DNA from: Leuconostoc kimchii IMSNU 11154
GTDB taxonomy: Bacteria; Bacillota; Bacilli; Lactobacillales; Lactobacillaceae
DNA length: 64,000 nt
NCBI RefSeq assembly: GCF_000092505.1
Contig: NC_014136.1
Coordinates: forward strand, 744,001 to 808,000
Direction of reading: 5' to 3'
Shown: positions 1-6,852 of the stretch, piece after piece
Layout: each line of letters opens with the position of its first letter
Position numbering within the stretch: the stretch's first letter is position 1
Made by a program: the position numbers and the translations under genes
The notes under the pieces: model-generated
Seen by the model: only the letters and a program-made list of their open reading frames with translations
What the model was told of the DNA's origin: nothing
The model's database searches: none

Positions 1-2
1 GC

Positions 3-1115
3 ATTATTTATGCTGCTACGCGCAAGCAAGTAGATGAATTGTACGATTTTTTAAATAAAAAAGGCATCAAGGCGGGGCACTATCATGCTGGTTTACCAGA
101 GCGTGAACGTCAAGCGATGCAAGAGGCTTTTTTGTTTGATGAAGTACAAGTGATTGTTGCAACCAATGCGTTTGGCATGGGTATTAACAAGCCAAACGTA
201 CGCTTTGTTATTCACTACTCAGTACCGGGAAATATTGAAGCCTATTATCAAGAAATTGGTCGTGCTGGGCGTGACGGGTTACCATCTGAGGCGATATTAT
301 TATATGCACCACAAGATATTCATTTACAAGAATTTTTTGTCCAAAAATCAGAAGGGACAGAAGCGCATAAGCAAAATGAATATAACAAAATTCGTGAAAT
401 GAATGCATTTGCTAACACACAAACGTGTTTACCAAGATATTTATTAGGTTATTTTGGGGAAATGATTGATCATGATTGTGGTCAGTGTTCTAATTGTTTA
501 GATTCACGCGAAATGGTTGATGTCACAATCGATTCTCAGCGTGTGTTGGCCAATGTTGTACGCATGAACCAAAGCTTTGGAAAAGCGATGGTTGCTAAAG
601 TTTTAAAAGGCTCACAAGATGCCGCTGTGAAGAAGTATGACTATTTGATGAAGTTACCCACATATGGCTTGATGAAAGACAGAACGATTAAAGACCTAAG
701 CAGTTTTATTGACTACTTAACGGCTGATGGCTATCTAAGAATTGAGGGTGGTGAGTTTCCTGTCTTAAAAGTCACCGAAATGGGCGCACGTGTTTTAAAA
801 GGTCAGCTCGTTGTGGAAAAGCGACTAAATCGACGCGTGATTGCACAACAAAAAGTCACATCAGCAGCTAAGGGACTTAAATTGTCTGATAGTGACAATC
901 GATTGTTTGCTACATTGAAAGCTAAGCGTTTAGAGTTGGCACGTGAAGCGGGCATTGCGCCGTTTTTGATTTTCTCGGATAAAACCTTAATGAATATGGC
1001 AATTTTACGACCTAAAACGGCCGAAGAGTTTTTAGCTATTTCTGGTGTTGGTGAGAAAAAGTTTGATATTTATCATGACGCATTTGCAGAAGTACTAAAA
1101 AATGATATGAATTAA
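3..1115 (+). CDS. recQ: RecQ-family ATP-dependent DNA helicase (3' part; start lies outside the window)
   Basis: The open frame runs in from the left edge, so the first half of the helicase is missing. What remains starts in the second RecA-like domain (IIYAATRKQVDELY, then VATNAFGMGINKPNVRFVIHY and QEIGRAGRDG, motifs V and VI). A four-cysteine zinc module follows (CLPRYLLGYFGE, then CGQCSNC), then an RQC winged helix and a C-terminal HRDC domain (ISGVGEKKFDIY near the end). RecQ unwinds forks and recombination intermediates. The gene ends 50 bases before tRNA-Ser and looks intact to its stop. Confidence is high for the family. Confidence 0.95.
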   Translation: MIYAATRKQVDELYDFLNKKGIKAGHYHAGLPERERQAMQEAFLFDEVQVIVATNAFGMGINKPNVRFVIHYSVPGNIEAYYQEIGRAGRDGLPSEAILLYAPQDIHLQEFFVQKSEGTEAHKQNEYNKIREMNAFANTQTCLPRYLLGYFGEMIDHDCGQCSNCLDSREMVDVTIDSQRVLANVVRMNQSFGKAMVAKVLKGSQDAAVKKYDYLMKLPTYGLMKDRTIKDLSSFIDYLTADGYLRIEGGEFPVLKVTEMGARVLKGQLVVEKRLNRRVIAQQKVTSAAKGLKLSDSDNRLFATLKAKRLELAREAGIAPFLIFSDKTLMNMAILRPKTAEEFLAISGVGEKKFDIYHDAFAEVLKNDMN

Positions 1116-1124
1116 TAAAGATGC

Positions 1125-1153
1125 TTGCTACAATCCAGTATATCTGGTATAGT
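1125..1153 (+). promoter_or_regulatory. Promoter of tRNA-Ser
   Basis: TTGCTA at 1125-1130, a 17-base spacer and TATAGT at 1148-1153 form a near-consensus sigma-70-type promoter. The tRNA begins 13 bases after the -10 box, as expected for a short 5' leader. Confidence 0.75.
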
Positions 1154-1165
1154 AGTATCTGTTAT

Positions 1166-1253
1166 GGAGAAGTACTCAAGCGGCTGAAGAGGCGCCCTTG
1201 CTAAGGGTGTAGACGTGTTAAAGCGTGCGAGGGTTCGAATCCCTTCTTCTCCA
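1166..1253 (+). tRNA. tRNA-Ser (anticodon GCT), target of the island
   Basis: The acceptor stem GGAGAAG (1166-1172) pairs with CTTCTCC (1246-1252). The anticodon loop TTGCTAA puts GCT at 1200-1202, there is a long class II variable arm, and the T-loop is GGTTCGAAT. CCA is not encoded as a full tail. The gene closely resembles other Firmicute tRNA-Ser(GCU) genes, which read AGC/AGU. Its last 16 bases are part of the left attachment site, so the island rebuilds an intact tRNA 3' end on integration. Confidence 0.97.
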
Positions 1254-1255
1254 CT
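1238..1255. repeat. attL core (left 18-bp direct repeat)
   Basis: The sequence AATCCCTTCTTCTCCACT is identical to 15132-15149. It covers the T-arm and acceptor 3' strand of tRNA-Ser plus two bases beyond. Tyrosine integrases commonly use tRNA 3' ends, and the integrase gene sits next to the other copy. Confidence 0.92.
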
Positions 1256-1267
1256 AATACATTTCAA

Positions 1268-1308
1268 GGCGTTGCATAAGGTATCAAAAGCCTAATGTAG
1301 CGCCTTTT
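1268..1308 (+). terminator. Terminator-like hairpin after tRNA-Ser, supplied by the island
   Basis: GGCGTTGCATAAGG (1268-1281) pairs, with wobble pairs and one mismatch, with CCTAATGTAGCGCC (1291-1304), and TTTT follows. A very similar hairpin lies just outside attR at 15161-15203. The one here is inside the island and so would replace the chromosomal tRNA terminator displaced by integration. Confidence 0.7.
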
Positions 1309-1494
1309 GTTATGGTTTATCATTTCATTAGATTGCATGGTATTTCAGACAAAATAACACAAAAATAACACATAAATTTGAACGGTGATTGAGCGACAGA
1401 ACGGCATTTAAGCCGTTTTTTGTTTGTTAAAATGGTACTTTTTTAGCACATGACTTTAAATGTGGTACATAAACGGAATATATACGAATAAAAA

Positions 1495-1513
1495 TGTATA
1501 TATACAGTATAAT
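1495..1513 (+). promoter_or_regulatory. TGTATATATACA palindrome abutting a TATAAT box
   Basis: The 12-bp perfect palindrome at 1495-1506 is followed at 1508-1513 by TATAAT, upstream of the gene at 1566. I see no clear -35 box, which suggests an activated or operator-controlled promoter. The same palindrome recurs at 1954-1965 ahead of the hairpin array. Confidence 0.5.
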
Positions 1514-1565
1514 ATTCATAGAATTAACTTTTAATAGTGACGAAAAATAAAAGCGAGGTGTGATC

Positions 1566-1883
1566 ATGGCAGATAGAACGGATAAGATGTTGAGAGATTA
1601 TTTTTCAGGTAGATTGAAGCTAATGGCAGAGGTTGAACCACGATACAAGCAAGATATTGCAGACATTACATTTTGTTTGTCAGTTATCAAGCCAGAACAT
1701 AGCGAAGTCATCAAACGATATTACAGTGATAAGTTTATAACGTGGGAAGAAGTTGTGAGTGAAGCAGGTAAAAGCTATTCACAGTTAAGAACATGGCGCA
1801 ATGATTTTAAAACGTTATTGAATGTGATGACACAACACGGTGATGAATTTATCAAGTTGAGACGTGAAGCATTACAAGTGTAG
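1566..1883 (+). CDS. Small ArpU/RinA-like putative transcription regulator (island)
   Basis: The ATG at 1566 follows GAGGTG at a usable distance; an in-frame GTG at 1560 overlaps that RBS and is less likely. The product is 105 residues, starts MADRTDKM, is mostly helical and charged, and ends in a segment (SYSQLRTWRNDF) that looks like a recognition helix. Its N-terminus and overall plan resemble the second island protein at 6364 (MADKTDELL..., CRSYQKAF). ArpU/RinA proteins switch on late or packaging genes in Gram-positive phages; that function is inferred here from size, layout and the likeness to the 6364 protein. It is the first island gene after attL and reads toward the hairpin array. 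Confidence 0.55.
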   Translation: MADRTDKMLRDYFSGRLKLMAEVEPRYKQDIADITFCLSVIKPEHSEVIKRYYSDKFITWEEVVSEAGKSYSQLRTWRNDFKTLLNVMTQHGDEFIKLRREALQV

Positions 1884-1953
1884 TGTTTTTTTGTTTGACC
1901 AAACAACACACAAAAAAGCATGTGATACATAATACATAAATATACAGATTAAA

Positions 1954-1969
1954 TGTATATATACATAAT
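1954..1969 (+). promoter_or_regulatory. Second TGTATATATACA palindrome with CATAAT
   Basis: The palindrome at 1954-1965 is identical to that at 1495-1506, and CATAAT at 1964-1969 could be a -10 box. It sits directly upstream of the hairpin array, so it may control an RNA starting near 1976. This is an inference from position and repetition. Confidence 0.4.
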
Positions 1970-1975
1970 TGTTCA

Positions 1976-2253
1976 GTTGTGGGCAACGATTCCGCCAGAT
2001 GTGGCAGAAAACATGGTTGTCCAGTTTTGGACAATTATGACTAAAACTACTTTTACTCATTTTTGAGTAAATCAAAAGCCCCACTTGTGGCGAAAGCAGT
2101 TCCCAGATAGTTGGGAAAATAGATGGTGTGGTAAATCACCACCTCAATATAGCGTAGTAGTGGTTCTAAAGTCGCAAAACACGACCTTAGACCTGATGCA
2201 CTGAAACGGTGCTCCAGTTAAAAGGGGTCGGCAAAACACAGATACCTAAGGTC
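1976..2253 (+). ncRNA. String of about nine short hairpins; candidate structured RNA of the island
   Basis: No gene fits in the 434 bases from 1884 to 2318. Instead I can pair GTTG/CAAC (1976-1987), GCCA/TGGC (1994-2005), TTGTCCA/TGGACAA (2017-2034), TTTACTCA/TGAGTAAA (2052-2071), CCA/TGG (2081-2090), TTCCCA/TGGGAA (2100-2117), GTGGT/ACCAC (2128-2142), an imperfect 11-bp stem (2162-2193) and GCAC/GTGC (2198-2212). GACCTTAG at 2183-2190 can pair instead with CTAAGGTC at 2246-2253, a possible switch or pseudoknot. The hairpins differ in sequence, so this is not a repeat array. The strand is unknown; plus is chosen because a promoter-like element precedes it. A DNA-level role is also possible. 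Confidence 0.4.
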
Positions 2254-2278
2254 ACGATTTGTTACTTTTAAATTAACA

Positions 2279-2306
2279 AAAAAGGAGTATCTGATTTAGA
2301 TACCCC
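2279..2306 (-). terminator. Terminator of the minus-strand island gene at 2319
   Basis: Read on the minus strand, GGGGTATCT pairs with AGATACTCC (about 2284-2306, five-base loop) and a run of six T follows at 2279. It lies 13 bases after the stop of the 2319-2612 gene. Confidence 0.75.
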
Positions 2307-2318
2307 ACAAAATTGTGC

Positions 2319-2612
2319 TTAAATATTTATCGATTCTAAGCTTAAAATCGCACTTGTTTTATACACCTTTGGTACTGGTTGATTATCATCATGTAACATA
2401 AACCAGTCGACTGAACCAAATAATCCTTCTAAGCCTACAATTTGGTCAGAGGTACCCAATAAATTACCATCTAAACGGGACCCAACACGCCCCCCTTCGG
2501 AATAGTATCCTGGTTCTTCGTCTGAGGTGTCAACTGATTTCCATGCTGAAATGTACGTATCATCAGTTATATACACACTGTCGTTGTTTACAAAAGTTAC
2601 TTTTACTGCCAT
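2319..2612 (-). CDS. Hypothetical acidic 97-residue protein (island accessory gene)
   Basis: The start has a strong RBS (AAAGGAG on the minus strand, eight bases before ATG), and the gene has its own promoter (2657-2684) and terminator (2279-2306), so it is a real monocistronic gene. The product starts MAVKVTFVNNDSVYI, is acidic and soluble, and reads like a small beta-rich domain; I do not recognise a family. It lies just behind the repressor and is oriented with it, so it is probably expressed while the island is integrated. Genes at this spot in satellites and prophages often alter the host or block other phages; that is only positional inference. Confidence 0.7.
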   Translation of the reverse strand: MAVKVTFVNNDSVYITDDTYISAWKSVDTSDEEPGYYSEGGRVGSRLDGNLLGTSDQIVGLEGLFGSVDWFMLHDDNQPVPKVYKTSAILSLESINI

Positions 2613-2656
2613 TATTTTTCTCCTTTAATTTTCTGGCGTTGTTTTGAAGCAAGTGT

Positions 2657-2684
2657 ATAATACCATACATAATGTAATTCACAA
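2657..2684 (-). promoter_or_regulatory. Promoter of the 2319 gene
   Basis: On the minus strand TTGTGA (2684-2679), a 16-base spacer and TATTAT (2662-2657) form a plausible promoter. It points away from the repressor gene and toward 2612. Confidence 0.5.
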
Positions 2685-2750
2685 CCCCCTTAATTGTCTT
2701 CGAAAGATTTTTTCCAAATGTAGGTAAAACCACGGTGTTAATTGAACAAC

Positions 2751-2784
2751 AAAAGCCCCTGATTAATCGTCAGAGGCTTTTTTA
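2751..2784. terminator. Bidirectional terminator at the end of the repressor gene
   Basis: AAAAGCCCCTGA (2751-2762) pairs with TCAGAGGCTTTTTT (2770-2783). The repressor stop codon falls in the loop, so the hairpin serves minus-strand transcription and also blocks reading from the other side. Confidence 0.7.
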
Positions 2785-3341
2785 TTTTGGGCTTCTATTT
2801 CATCTATAAATTCTTTATTGCGTATGGATTGTTCAATTCTCTTATTGATCAGTTTTTCAATATGCAGTGAATCATCCTTGTCTTTTAATTTTCTGAGTCG
2901 TTTAGCAAAATCTTCATATATTGCCATATTATTATCCGTATCAATAGCAAATAAAGCGACTACTAATCTGAGCAAGTACATAGTAGTTATAGAATGATTG
3001 ACGTTACGTGAAAAGCTGGATTTAATGTATTCCACGAGTTTCTTGTCAGCTCTATTGTCATTTTTATATAATTCATCAATTATATTGAGAAGAACATCGT
3101 TGTCTGAACTTGCTAGACCTGTATAATCATTTTTTCTAATATCTGAAACGCCTTGAATATAGCCAATATATACGCCAAAATGGTCTGCGAGTTTTTTCCA
3201 TGTTTCTAATTTAGGTTCACGACCACCCTTATCTGGCCACTTTTCATATAGTGAAATGGCTTGCCTAGTTACACCTAACAGCTCGGCCAGTTCTGTTTGA
3301 GATGTATTTGTTTCTTTTCTTAGTTCTGATATTCTATTCAT
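2763..3341 (-). CDS. CI-like XRE-family repressor of the island (master switch)
   Basis: Residues 1-70 form a lambda-repressor-type HTH (TSQTELAELLGVTRQAISLYEKW is the core). The remaining ~120 residues are helical and charged, ending EIEAQNKKASDD. There is no Ser/Lys autoprotease domain, so LexA-style SOS self-cleavage is not expected. Induction by a helper-phage protein, as for Stl repressors of PICIs, is the likely route (inference). The gene is divergent from the Cro-like gene, with three operator-like repeats between them. Length (192 aa) is between Cro and classical CI proteins. Confidence 0.85.
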   Translation of the reverse strand: MNRISELRKETNTSQTELAELLGVTRQAISLYEKWPDKGGREPKLETWKKLADHFGVYIGYIQGVSDIRKNDYTGLASSDNDVLLNIIDELYKNDNRADKKLVEYIKSSFSRNVNHSITTMYLLRLVVALFAIDTDNNMAIYEDFAKRLRKLKDKDDSLHIEKLINKRIEQSIRNKEFIDEIEAQNKKASDD

Positions 3342-3365
3342 TTTTCATACCACCTATTTATTATT

Positions 3366-3455
3366 ATAATACACAATATTAATGACTTAGGCAACAAATA
3401 GTTGACAGCAACAAAACGTTGCGCTATACTATTTTTACAGGCAACAAAACGTTGC
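3366..3455. promoter_or_regulatory. Genetic-switch region: divergent promoters and three GCAAC-N5-GTTG operators
   Basis: Rightward promoter: TTGACA at 3402-3407, 17 bases, TATACT at 3425-3430. Leftward promoter (minus): TTGCCT at 3394-3389, 17 bases, TATTAT at 3371-3366. Operators: GCAACAAAACGTTGC at 3408-3422 (filling the rightward spacer) and again at 3441-3455 (just after its start), and the variant GCAACAAATAGTTGA at 3391-3405, which covers the leftward -35 box. Binding would shut off the Cro side and let the repressor control itself. Confidence 0.8.
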
Positions 3456-3471
3456 GCGATAGGAGGAAAAT

Positions 3472-3672
3472 ATGATTGAAATTAGTAGCATAGTTCTTTT
3501 GGAACTTAAGAGAAAACGTGGTGAACGAAACATCACAGTAACCACCTTGTCAGAGGAAACAGGGGTTAGTCGCTGGACGTTGGCTGATATTCTTGCAGGT
3601 CGTAAAAGAATTATCAAAAAGTCAACGTATCAGAAAATTGACAATTGGATTGCGGAAAATAGTGAGGAATGA
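3472..3672 (+). CDS. Cro-like small HTH regulator
   Basis: ATG follows AGGAGG by five bases. The 66-residue product has one HTH (TVTTLSEETGVSRWTLADILAGRKRI) with no extra domain, like Cro or an XRE-type antirepressor. It is the first gene of the rightward lytic-type operon that leads through the primase and Rep genes. The operator at 3441-3455 lies in its leader. Confidence 0.8.
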   Translation: MIEISSIVLLELKRKRGERNITVTTLSEETGVSRWTLADILAGRKRIIKKSTYQKIDNWIAENSEE

Positions 3673-3674
3673 AC

Positions 3675-3776
3675 ATGGTGGAATGGATAGGTCAAGTCAT
3701 TGTAATGATAGTTTTGGTTGGTGGTGCGTTCCTGATGGGTGCATCAGTCAATGACAGAAAGCAGGGCAAAAGATGA
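3675..3776 (+). CDS. Tiny single-span membrane protein (33 aa)
   Basis: The ATG at 3675 lies two bases after the Cro-like stop, and its TGA overlaps the primase ATG (ATGA at 3773-3776), so it fits exactly into the operon. The product begins MVEWIGQVIVMIVLVGGAFL, one hydrophobic span, and ends in a short basic tail (NDRKQGKR). The function is unknown; such peptides are common in phage early operons. It may be mainly a coupling device for translation of the primase. Confidence 0.5.
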   Translation: MVEWIGQVIVMIVLVGGAFLMGASVNDRKQGKR

Positions 3777-4642
3777 GTGAAGACACAAAAAAAACCCTTG
3801 AACGGAAGTTTGGCGACCAAGTTCAAGAGACTCAAAATAGTTTTATCAATTCAGATTATATCATAAAAAGTCATGAGTTGATACAACAAGGTTTTGCGGT
3901 TTATCTGTTATCGCAAGGCACGAACACACCATATAAAGGTAGTAGAGGTCATTTAGACGCGACTAATAACGTTCGTGAGCTAACAGACATGTTCTTGAAG
4001 TATGGGGCTAACAGCAACATAGGCATCATATTGAAAGATACTGGATTAGTAGTGCTAGATATTGATAGGCATTCTGTTCAGACAAGTGGATTGAATACGT
4101 TGAGACAAGCAGGTGTGTCGGTCAGCTTTGATAATGAAGCCGTTGAAGTGACACCGAGAGGACTGCACGTTTTCTTTAAAATTCCTGATGGTTTAGACAT
4201 ATCGAAGCTAAAACGGAATATAGGAACAGGATTAGAGTTAATCACGGACAAGATAACCGTTGCACCGTCTGTTAAGAATGGTGAGCCATATAAGCATTTG
4301 GGTAGGTCATTCAGTGAAGCAAACGTAATGCCTGATTGGTTGATTGATTTGTCTTCTAACGTTGCCACAAGTGGTAGTACACAGACTGGACGAGTACCCA
4401 AGTATTCTGTTAAAGAACGTTGGGAGATGATCTTAAATGGTTTTGTTCAAGGGCAACGCAACAACATGTGTGTAAGTCTATCGGGATACTTGTTGAGAAT
4501 AAACGTTGACCCAAATATTGCTTATGCCATTGTGAAAAAGGTAAACGCAAATTCTGATGTGCCACTTGCTGACAAAGAAGTTGAAACGATCTATCGTTCT
4601 GCATATCAGAGAGAAAAACAGAGAAGATTGGGAGGACGCTGA
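3773..4642 (+). CDS. Bifunctional primase-polymerase (prim-pol) of the island
   Basis: The N-terminal ~200 residues read as an archaeo-eukaryotic prim-pol domain: NIGIILKDTGLVVLDIDRH provides the metal-binding acidic pair, followed by TPRGLHVFFKIP and the segment LELITDKITVAPS. The C-terminal part (YSVKERWEMILNGFVQGQRNN... onward) is a primase C-terminal helical domain that precedes the helicase in such systems. It makes primers for island replication. The stop overlaps the start of the next gene by one base, so the two are translationally coupled, as usual for pri-rep pairs of PICIs. Confidence 0.85.
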   Translation: MSEDTKKTLERKFGDQVQETQNSFINSDYIIKSHELIQQGFAVYLLSQGTNTPYKGSRGHLDATNNVRELTDMFLKYGANSNIGIILKDTGLVVLDIDRHSVQTSGLNTLRQAGVSVSFDNEAVEVTPRGLHVFFKIPDGLDISKLKRNIGTGLELITDKITVAPSVKNGEPYKHLGRSFSEANVMPDWLIDLSSNVATSGSTQTGRVPKYSVKERWEMILNGFVQGQRNNMCVSLSGYLLRINVDPNIAYAIVKKVNANSDVPLADKEVETIYRSAYQREKQRRLGGR

Positions 4643-5898
4643 TGGCTGATGATTTTGAACAATTACCAGATGAGCCAGAATGGTATAAAGGTTTTAACAG
4701 AACAAAAGCGGGTGCGATACGTGGCACTGTTATGAATAATGTTGTTCTTGTATTGGAAAATGACCCTTTGTTTGATGGCGTATTCAAATTTAATGACTTC
4801 ACGGACGAAGAAGAAATTGCCAAGACTATTAAAATAGATGAAGCAGTCATCAATAAGGGTATTATGCAAGATGTTGATGTATTGTTCCTTATCAGTTATC
4901 TTGAGCGTCATTATGGCTTTACAATCAATCAAAATATGGGATTTTCTGCAATATCACTGGTTTCACAATTAGAGCAGAATAAATTCAATCCGAAAATTGA
5001 CTATTTTGATAAGGCTGAAAGAATGTGGGACAAAGTCGAGCGTTCGAGTACCTTTTTACCTGAATACTTAGGCGCTCCAAAAAATGAAATTACAACTTTG
5101 ATAACAGAAACGTTTTTTATTGGGGCAGTCGCTAAGGTGTACAATCCTATGACAAAGTTTGATTTTTCCCTTGATATTGTTGGTGATCAAGGCACTGGGA
5201 AGACAACACTACTCAAAAAATTAGGACGTGATGCCTATGTTGATACAATTCAGAATTTCAAAAACAAAGATGAGTATACCAAAATGCAACGTGCTTTGAT
5301 TGTCAATGATGATGAAATGGAAGCTACGGCATCAAGTTCATTTGATGTTACAAAAAAGTTTATCACAATGGAAGAGCTAGAATATCGTCCAGCCTACGGT
5401 CATAAGAATGTAAGGCGAGCTAAGCACTTTGTTTTAGCTAGAACTTCCAACCAGATTGAATATTTGAAAGACAAAACAGGGAACAGACGCTTCTTGCCAA
5501 TACTATCATCTAAAGCCAAACAAACTAAACACCCATTTACAGATTTGAATGAGAGAGATGTGATGCAATTTTGGGGTGAGATGGTGCATAAGTATAAAAC
5601 CAAAGGCTTGCAATATCCTACTCGTGAACAAGAGATTGAACTTGCTAAGCATCGTGAAAACTTTGTATATATTGACGAGATTGAAAACCAGATTAACAGA
5701 TATGTTGATAATAATGATTTAGAATGGGTTGCATCATCTGACATAGCATACAACGCATTAAATAAAATTGACTTAGTTAAAAATCGAAGTGTTGCCAATA
5801 AAATTAAGAATGTTATGGACAACAAAGATGGTTGGAAAATTGCGAGACGAAATGCTGGTAGAGGTTGGAAAAGAGTGACTCAAGTGACTCAGCAGTGA
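4642..5898 (+). CDS. VapE-family replication protein / helicase (Rep)
   Basis: The product is a 418-residue P-loop protein of the virulence-associated E family: Walker A GDQGTGKTTL at residues 181-190, a Walker B-like IVNDDEMEA after it, and sensor motifs such as ARTSNQIEYL and TGNRRFLPI. In PICIs this protein forms a hexamer that recognises the origin and unwinds it. The C-terminal ~60 residues look like a winged-helix DNA-binding part, and the last codons (VTQVTQQ) are themselves written by origin iterons. It is the direct partner of the upstream primase. Confidence 0.88.
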   Translation: MADDFEQLPDEPEWYKGFNRTKAGAIRGTVMNNVVLVLENDPLFDGVFKFNDFTDEEEIAKTIKIDEAVINKGIMQDVDVLFLISYLERHYGFTINQNMGFSAISLVSQLEQNKFNPKIDYFDKAERMWDKVERSSTFLPEYLGAPKNEITTLITETFFIGAVAKVYNPMTKFDFSLDIVGDQGTGKTTLLKKLGRDAYVDTIQNFKNKDEYTKMQRALIVNDDEMEATASSSFDVTKKFITMEELEYRPAYGHKNVRRAKHFVLARTSNQIEYLKDKTGNRRFLPILSSKAKQTKHPFTDLNERDVMQFWGEMVHKYKTKGLQYPTREQEIELAKHRENFVYIDEIENQINRYVDNNDLEWVASSDIAYNALNKIDLVKNRSVANKIKNVMDNKDGWKIARRNAGRGWKRVTQVTQQ

Positions 5899-6128
5899 CT
5901 CTAAAAAAATTATTGAGTCACCGCTTAATTCCTTACACATCAACGCTTTCAGAGATTAAGTGACTCGAGTGACTCTAAAATTTATTAAGTGTTATATTTT
6001 AGTATTTTGTATTTATATATATGTTTAGAAAAAAATAGAGTCATTAGAGTCACTTATCATACTAGATTGTTGGTATTGCAGGAGTTTAGGAGTGACTCTA
6101 AAAAAATATAGAGTCATTTTAGTGTCAC
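5874..6128. repeat. Candidate replication origin: AGTGACTC iterons around an AT-rich core
   Basis: AGTGACTC occurs at 5874, 5883, 5894, 5959, 5968 and 6091; the reverse GAGTCAC occurs at 5915 and 6047, and near-copies GAGTCAT at 6038 and 6111. Forward copies dominate on the left and reverse copies on the right of an AT-rich stretch (about 5976-6037). Established knowledge: SaPI-type satellites have an origin of this design directly after rep, bound by Rep. No gene lies in 5899-6168. The assignment is inference from design and position. Confidence 0.7.
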
Positions 6129-6168
6129 TGATGAACGACAGGTAAATTGAACTTTAGGAGATAAAAAC

Positions 6169-6360
6169 ATGGAAGACAAAGATTTAACATTAGACTTTTT
6201 GAACGTTACTGTGGCACATTTGATGGCTGATATTGACAAAATGGAAGATTACAATAATGCTTTTTGGCAAGAAGAAATACTATCAGGTCAATTAGAGCGT
6301 GCTGCATTGACTGCTTCATTACTTAGAAATTTATTGGATAAGTTCAAGGAGGTTGGGTGA
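6169..6360 (+). CDS. Small helical protein of unknown function (island)
   Basis: ATG follows AGGAGATAAAAAC. The product is 63 residues, acidic, almost wholly helical (LTLDFLNVTVAHLMADIDKM near the start). It is followed after three bases by the ArpU-like gene and so is probably co-transcribed with it. I recognise no family. Confidence 0.6.
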   Translation: MEDKDLTLDFLNVTVAHLMADIDKMEDYNNAFWQEEILSGQLERAALTASLLRNLLDKFKEVG

Positions 6361-6363
6361 TAT

Positions 6364-6777
6364 ATGGCGGATAAGACAGACGAATTGCTGACAAACTATT
6401 ATAGTGGTGTGATTGATAGCCTGATATACTTACGGCGCATGGAATTGCAATGGCAACCACATGATGATGACAACATTGGGGGTTCACGAGCCATCAATAA
6501 AATAAGCAGACCATTTGAAGATTTAGTTATCAAATATGAGAGTGATCAGGTGCTTCATGAGTTGCGTAACCAGCGTGACATGATTAAACGGATTGAAGCC
6601 TCATGGGACGACACAACACGTGACATTGTCCGTATGCACTATGACAGACGTGACAGATTAACATGGTTACTTATCTCATTACGAATGCACCTATCAGAGC
6701 GAACATGCCGAAGCTATCAAAAGGCTTTCAAGGATAGCGTAAGTGAAGCATTAACTGGTTTGAACATTGCAGTATGA
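6364..6777 (+). CDS. ArpU/RinA-family late-gene transcription activator (putative)
   Basis: The product is 137 residues, starting MADKTDELLTNYYSG and ending with a sigma-like region 4 segment (LISLRMHLSERTCRSYQKAF). Such proteins (ArpU, RinA, phage YqaQ types) activate packaging and head genes. Its position between the replication module and the HNH-terminase-head module fits that role. The N-terminal motif matches the island protein at 1566, so the island seems to carry two related regulators. Confidence 0.7.
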   Translation: MADKTDELLTNYYSGVIDSLIYLRRMELQWQPHDDDNIGGSRAINKISRPFEDLVIKYESDQVLHELRNQRDMIKRIEASWDDTTRDIVRMHYDRRDRLTWLLISLRMHLSERTCRSYQKAFKDSVSEALTGLNIAV

Positions 6778-6852
6778 TTGCCGTTTCTCTGCCGTTTTTC
6801 ATTAATAAACCGTGGCATAATAGTAGTATGCAATATTAGATGGAGGTACTCA

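Noticed and set aside
1976..2253. CRISPR array.
   Set aside because: There is no constant repeat and no spacer of regular length; each hairpin has its own sequence, and no cas genes are present.
5874..6128. CRISPR or tandem repeat expansion.
   Set aside because: The repeated unit is only 8 bp, occurs in both orientations with irregular gaps, and lies next to rep, which fits an origin.
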